A program made the position numbers and the translations under genes. Of a DNA stretch of 12,447 bases, positions 12,345 to 12,447 are shown piece by piece. The stretch spans positions 1 to 12,447 of the forward strand of contig DAHC01000009.1 in the NCBI GenBank assembly GCA_002498375.1, read 5' to 3'. The first letter of the stretch is position 1. Every line of letters starts with the position of its first letter. This stretch comes from Methanocorpusculum sp. UBA424. Lineage in GTDB: Archaea > Halobacteriota > Methanomicrobia > Methanomicrobiales > Methanocorpusculaceae. Below the pieces are notes generated by a model, which was given only the letters and a program-made list of their open reading frames with translations, did no database searches and had not been told where the DNA came from.

Positions 12345-12447
12345 GCGAGGGTCGAAGACCCGAGTCGGAGAGCAAACCGAAAGACTTGCGAACAAGCGAG
12401 GGCTGAAAGCCCGAGTCGGAGAGCGAACCGAAGGTTTTCGAACAAGC
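12345..12447. repeat. Tandem ~50-bp hairpin repeat running off the window
   Basis: Unit 1 (12345-12395, 51 bp) and unit 2 (12396-12445, 50 bp) both start GCGAGGG, contain CCCGAGTCGGAGAGC and end CGAACAA; a third begins with GC at the window edge. Each has a GAA-loop hairpin with different but complementary arms: GGGTC-GAA-GACCC (12349-12361) and GGGCT-GAA-AGCCC (12400-12412). Unit 2 adds AACC-GAA-GGTT; unit 1 has CTTG-CGAA-CAAG at its end. A diverged single copy stands at 9683-9720. It is not CRISPR-like: no unique spacers separate the units. Confidence 0.8.

Noticed and set aside
12345..12447. CRISPR array
   Set aside because: Units are contiguous near-copies with internal hairpins and no unique spacers, and no cas genes are present.

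Overview
The window reads as chromosomal DNA of a euryarchaeon, most likely a methanogen of the Methanomicrobiales (Methanocorpusculum-like). That placement is inference from family resemblance. What the sequence shows is archaeal TATA-type boxes about 25-28 nt upstream of several start codons (leaderless or nearly leaderless genes), few Shine-Dalgarno sites, an ISH3-like insertion sequence, an IS5-like transposase and a DUF4143-type ATPase. No rRNA, tRNA or CRISPR array was found.

Left part (1-6530): the 3' end of an IS5-like transposase gene is followed by a spacer with a ten-G run and a 16-bp tandem repeat. Then come two tandem paralogous CPA2-type cation:proton antiporters on the minus strand (2799-4853 upstream, 591-2651 downstream). 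Each has a membrane exchanger domain, a TrkA-N (RCK) nucleotide-binding domain and a TrkA-C domain, and both share a 26-bp element about 35 bp upstream of the start. A radical SAM protein with extra C-terminal cysteines diverges from them (5025-6122). It converges on a 50-residue coiled-coil/CxxC microprotein gene on the minus strand (6135-6287), whose TATA box predicts leaderless transcription.

Middle part (6440-9318): a DUF4143 ATPase gene (6531-7868) is preceded by a perfect 18-bp palindrome plus a third half-site, a probable operator. It converges on a broken gene (7934-9195, minus) that once encoded a pentapeptide-repeat protein fused to a two-helix ion-channel-like domain. It carries one TAA nonsense codon and one frameshift inside a run of ten A.

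Right part (9319-12447): a repeat-dense noncoding field contains many short hairpins with different arms but the same GAA/TTC loop, and a 106-bp foldback element with long imperfect terminal inverted repeats. A complete ISH3-like insertion sequence (9950-11402) lies next to it; its 20-bp terminal inverted repeats and 5-bp target duplication GATAA can be read directly. Beyond it are a two-gene unit of unknown function (163 aa plus a 38-aa single-helix membrane peptide) and a tandem array of ~50-bp hairpin units that runs off the window end. One array unit has a diverged copy at 9683-9720, so the two repeat regions are related.

The left part is ordinary transport and enzyme sequence. The right part is an accessory region shaped by transposition and by a structured repeat family, and it holds the least explained signals.
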